Origin: Bacillota bacterium | Lineage (GTDB): Bacteria; Bacillota; Clostridia; Christensenellales; Aristaeellaceae | Assembly: GCA_023404345.1 (NCBI GenBank) | Contig: JAEYCB010000012.1 | Span: forward strand, 7,688-71,687 | Length of the DNA stretch: 64,000 bases | Direction: 5' to 3' | In this document: in pieces, positions 61,884 to 64,000 of the stretch | Layout of the letters: the number at the start of each line of letters is the position of its first letter | How positions within the stretch are numbered: position 1 is the first letter of the stretch | Notes under the pieces: model-generated | Seen by the model: the letters and a program-made list of their open reading frames with translations, nothing else | The model's database searches: none | Told to the model about the DNA's origin: nothing | Translations under genes and position numbers: made by a program

Positions 61884-63793
61884 TGCGGGGCATGAAAATG
61901 CGCGGGGGCGTAAAACCTCAGGATGTGGGTCAGACCATTCGGAGACTGATGAGTTATGTGGCGCGCTACCGCCTGCGGCTTTTGCTGGTGGTGCTGTGCA
62001 TTATCCTCAGCGCCGTGGCCAGTGTGCTCAGTTCCACGTTTATCGGCATTTTGATTGACGATTACATCTCCCCGCTGCTTTTGCAGGCTGAGCCTGTCTT
62101 TACCGGGCTGGCGAAGGCCCTGGGCGTGATGGTCTGCGTTTACGTGGTAGGCATGGTCAGCGGTTACTTCTACAACCGACTGATGGTCACCGTAGCACAG
62201 GGTGTGCTCAAGGATGTGCGTGACGAGATGTTCGCCCACATGCAAACGCTGCCCATCCGCTACTTTGACACGCACAGCCATGGCGAAGTCATGAGCCATT
62301 TTACCAACGATACCGACACCCTGCGTCAGATGATCGCCCAGGCGCTTCCGCAGGTGCTATCCTCGGTGGTCTCACTGGTGGCGGTAGTCTGCGCCATGCT
62401 GTCTTTGAGTCTGTGGCTTACGCTGTTTGTGCTGGCCTTTGCGGTTTTGATGCTCTACATCACCAAACGGGTGAGCGCGCAAAGCGGCAAGTACTTCGTC
62501 AAGCAGCAGCAATCCCTGGCCGACGTAAACGGCTATATTGAAGAAATGATCAATGGCCAGAAGGTGGTCAAGGTATTCTGCCATGAGCAGAAGGCCGTTG
62601 AGGAATTTGACCGCCGCAACGAAGAGCTCTGCCGCAACGCCACCGCAGCCAATAAATTCGCCAACATTCTGGGGCCGGTCAACAACAACCTGGGCCACCT
62701 GCTCTACGTACTGCTGGCGGTGGTCGGCGCGGCCATGAGTCTGGCGGGATTGCCCAACGTGGGACTGGCCGGCGCAGGCACAATCACGCTGGGCATGATT
62801 GCCTCGTTTATGACGCTGTCGCGCAGCTTCGTGATGCCGCTAAGCCAGGTCAGCCAGCAGCTCAGCTCGGTTATCATGGCGCTGGCAGGCGCGGAGCGCA
62901 TCTTCCGCCTGATGGATGAACCCAGCGAGCACGACGACGGCTATGTGACTCTGGTCAACGCGCGGCGCGAAAACGGCCAGATCGTGGAAAGTAAGGAGCG
63001 CACCGGCCTATGGGCGTGGAAGCATCCGCACCACGACGGTACCCTGACCTACACCGAGCTCAAGGGTGACATCGTGCTGGACGATGTGGACTTCGGCTAC
63101 GTGCCGGACAAGACAGTGCTGCACAACATCTCCCTCTACGCCAAGCCGGGTCAGAAGATTGCCTTCGTGGGCGCAACGGGCGCAGGCAAAACGACCATCA
63201 CCAACCTGCTCAACCGCTTCTATGATATCGCCGACGGTAAAATCCGCTATGACGGCATCAACATCAACAAGATCCGAAAGAGCGACCTGCGCCGCTCGCT
63301 GGGCATGGTGCTTCAGGATGTCAACCTCTTTACCGGCACCGTGATGGAAAACCTGCGCTACGGCAAACTGGATGCCACCGATGAGGACTGCATCCGTGCC
63401 GCCAAGCTCGTCAATGCCGACGCCTTCATCCGCATGCTGCCCAACGGCTACCAGACCGTGCTCACCGGCGACGGCAGCGGTCTGAGCCAAGGTCAGCGGC
63501 AGCTGATTTCCATCGCGCGCGCAGCCGTGGCGGATCCTCCCGTAATGATTCTGGACGAGGCCACCTCATCCATCGATACCCGTACCGAGAGCATCGTGCA
63601 AAAGGGCATGGATGCGCTGATGCAAGGGCGCACGGTGTTTGTCATCGCGCACCGCCTGTCCACTGTCCGCAACTCCGACGCTATCATGGTGCTGGACCAC
63701 GGACGCATTATCGAGCGTGGCAGCCACGAGGACCTCATTGCCCAAAAGGGAGCCTATTACCGTTTGTACACGGGTGCATTTGAACTGGAGTGA
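61880..63793 (+). CDS. ABC exporter half-transporter 2 (canonical catalytic site type)
   Basis: 637 residues; ATG overlaps the previous stop by four bases. Six-helix exporter domain, then a longer linker (about 345-390) than in its partner. Walker A GATGAGKTTITNLLNRFYDI, signature LSQGQRQLIS, Walker B MILDEATSSIDTRTE with the catalytic Glu, and H-loop IAHRLSTVRN. It supplies the working ATP site of the EfrAB/BmrCD-like heterodimer. Confidence 0.94.
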   Translation: MMRGMKMRGGVKPQDVGQTIRRLMSYVARYRLRLLLVVLCIILSAVASVLSSTFIGILIDDYISPLLLQAEPVFTGLAKALGVMVCVYVVGMVSGYFYNRLMVTVAQGVLKDVRDEMFAHMQTLPIRYFDTHSHGEVMSHFTNDTDTLRQMIAQALPQVLSSVVSLVAVVCAMLSLSLWLTLFVLAFAVLMLYITKRVSAQSGKYFVKQQQSLADVNGYIEEMINGQKVVKVFCHEQKAVEEFDRRNEELCRNATAANKFANILGPVNNNLGHLLYVLLAVVGAAMSLAGLPNVGLAGAGTITLGMIASFMTLSRSFVMPLSQVSQQLSSVIMALAGAERIFRLMDEPSEHDDGYVTLVNARRENGQIVESKERTGLWAWKHPHHDGTLTYTELKGDIVLDDVDFGYVPDKTVLHNISLYAKPGQKIAFVGATGAGKTTITNLLNRFYDIADGKIRYDGININKIRKSDLRRSLGMVLQDVNLFTGTVMENLRYGKLDATDEDCIRAAKLVNADAFIRMLPNGYQTVLTGDGSGLSQGQRQLISIARAAVADPPVMILDEATSSIDTRTESIVQKGMDALMQGRTVFVIAHRLSTVRNSDAIMVLDHGRIIERGSHEDLIAQKGAYYRLYTGAFELE

Positions 63794-63831
63794 GACCCGC
63801 CAACGGAATACCCACTGAAAAAGGATACAAA

Positions 63832-63863
63832 TGGAGCGTCATCCGGGATAGGATGACGCTCCA
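63832..63863. terminator. Hairpin after the ABC exporter operon
   Basis: 13-bp perfect stem (63832-63844 with 63851-63863), 6-base loop. On the plus strand it is followed by CAGACTGTCAAAAACC, as at the first gene of the window. Confidence 0.65.
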
Positions 63864-63866
63864 CCA

Positions 63867-63914
63867 GACTGTCAAAAACCCTTTTGGGAGGTTCGGAGGG
63901 CCGCAGCCCTCCGA
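63867..63914. repeat. Dispersed intergenic element, copy 2
   Basis: GACTGTCAAAAACCC followed by a GGAGGG hairpin (63893-63901 with 63906-63914), in the same order and spacing as at 1482-1535. Confidence 0.55.
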
Positions 63915-63928
63915 GCTGCATTCCGAAT

Positions 63929-63990
63929 CCAGCGACATGTGCGGTGGATTCGGATGCCTTGCGTAGCAAGGTTTCCTTACGCCGTCCGCC
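63929..63990. repeat. Second dispersed block, related to 9911-9935
   Basis: CCAGCGACATGTGCGG followed by CCTTGCG matches CCAGCGACATATGCGG...CCTTGCG in the 9.9 kb intergenic region. The stretch to the window end contains no gene. Confidence 0.45.
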
Positions 63991-64000
63991 GCCCGGCTCA

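Overview
The window looks like chromosomal DNA of an anaerobic, endospore-forming member of the Bacillota (class Clostridia), GC-rich by eye. The evidence is a complete spoIIAA-spoIIAB-sigF operon behind a sigma-H-like promoter, CtsR boxes at a small heat-shock gene, strong AGGAGG ribosome binding sites, sigma-A promoters with 17-bp spacers, formate-tetrahydrofolate ligase, and several secreted FMN/FAD reductases. The lineage cannot be fixed from the sequence; a Christensenellales-like clostridium is a guess. I see no prophage, transposase, CRISPR array or rRNA.

Layout. 1-2,400: 3' part of a secreted flavoprotein, hsp20 with two CtsR boxes, and several hairpins. 2,400-9,700: HAD phosphatase, a membrane-anchored unknown, trmO, a Wzy-like membrane protein with a ThrE-type exporter (long leader ending in a terminator-like hairpin), an L,D-transpeptidase-like protein and a PrsA/SurA-like foldase. 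9,700-24,000: a redox and transport block with a Gx-transporter/NusG-II pair, a flavinylated reductase with a MerR regulator, a cysteine-cluster protein with a HI0933-type flavoprotein, then a BMP-type binding protein, a second FMN-domain reductase and an ATPase/permease/permease ABC importer. 24,000-35,100: one-directional run of prfC, typA, a secreted unknown, a GntR regulator, a NYN/OST-HTH protein, nadE, a lipid-flippase-like protein and a pseudouridine synthase. 35,100-41,400: GNAT, LysR, CapA-like protein, aminotransferase with Lrp, and fhs. 41,400-47,800: leftward operon ftsH - PHP - vanW - ttcA-like - DUF368. 47,900-49,950: tRNA-Gln and tRNA-Glu, then a lipase-like protein. 49,950-55,950: a more AT-rich accessory block (EamA transporter, esterase, sugar ABC importer, LysR). 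55,930-59,310: the spoIIA operon, a hydrolase and a phosphoesterase with an altered active site. 59,310-64,000: MarR plus a heterodimeric ABC exporter, then a terminator and dispersed repeats.

How the genes fit together. Three secreted flavin reductases lie within 20 kb. One sits beside EET-type accessory genes. Another sits inside a BMP-type ABC importer locus, which suggests an extracytoplasmic reductase tied to uptake of its product or of flavin. All clear exported proteins with a complete N-terminus, including both ABC binding proteins, have type I (mostly AxA-Glu) signals and no lipobox cysteine. Less explained items are a long imperfect palindrome at 17,607-17,873, the structured ThrE leader, repeated hairpins at 9,711-10,144, and two repeats shared between distant intergenic regions.
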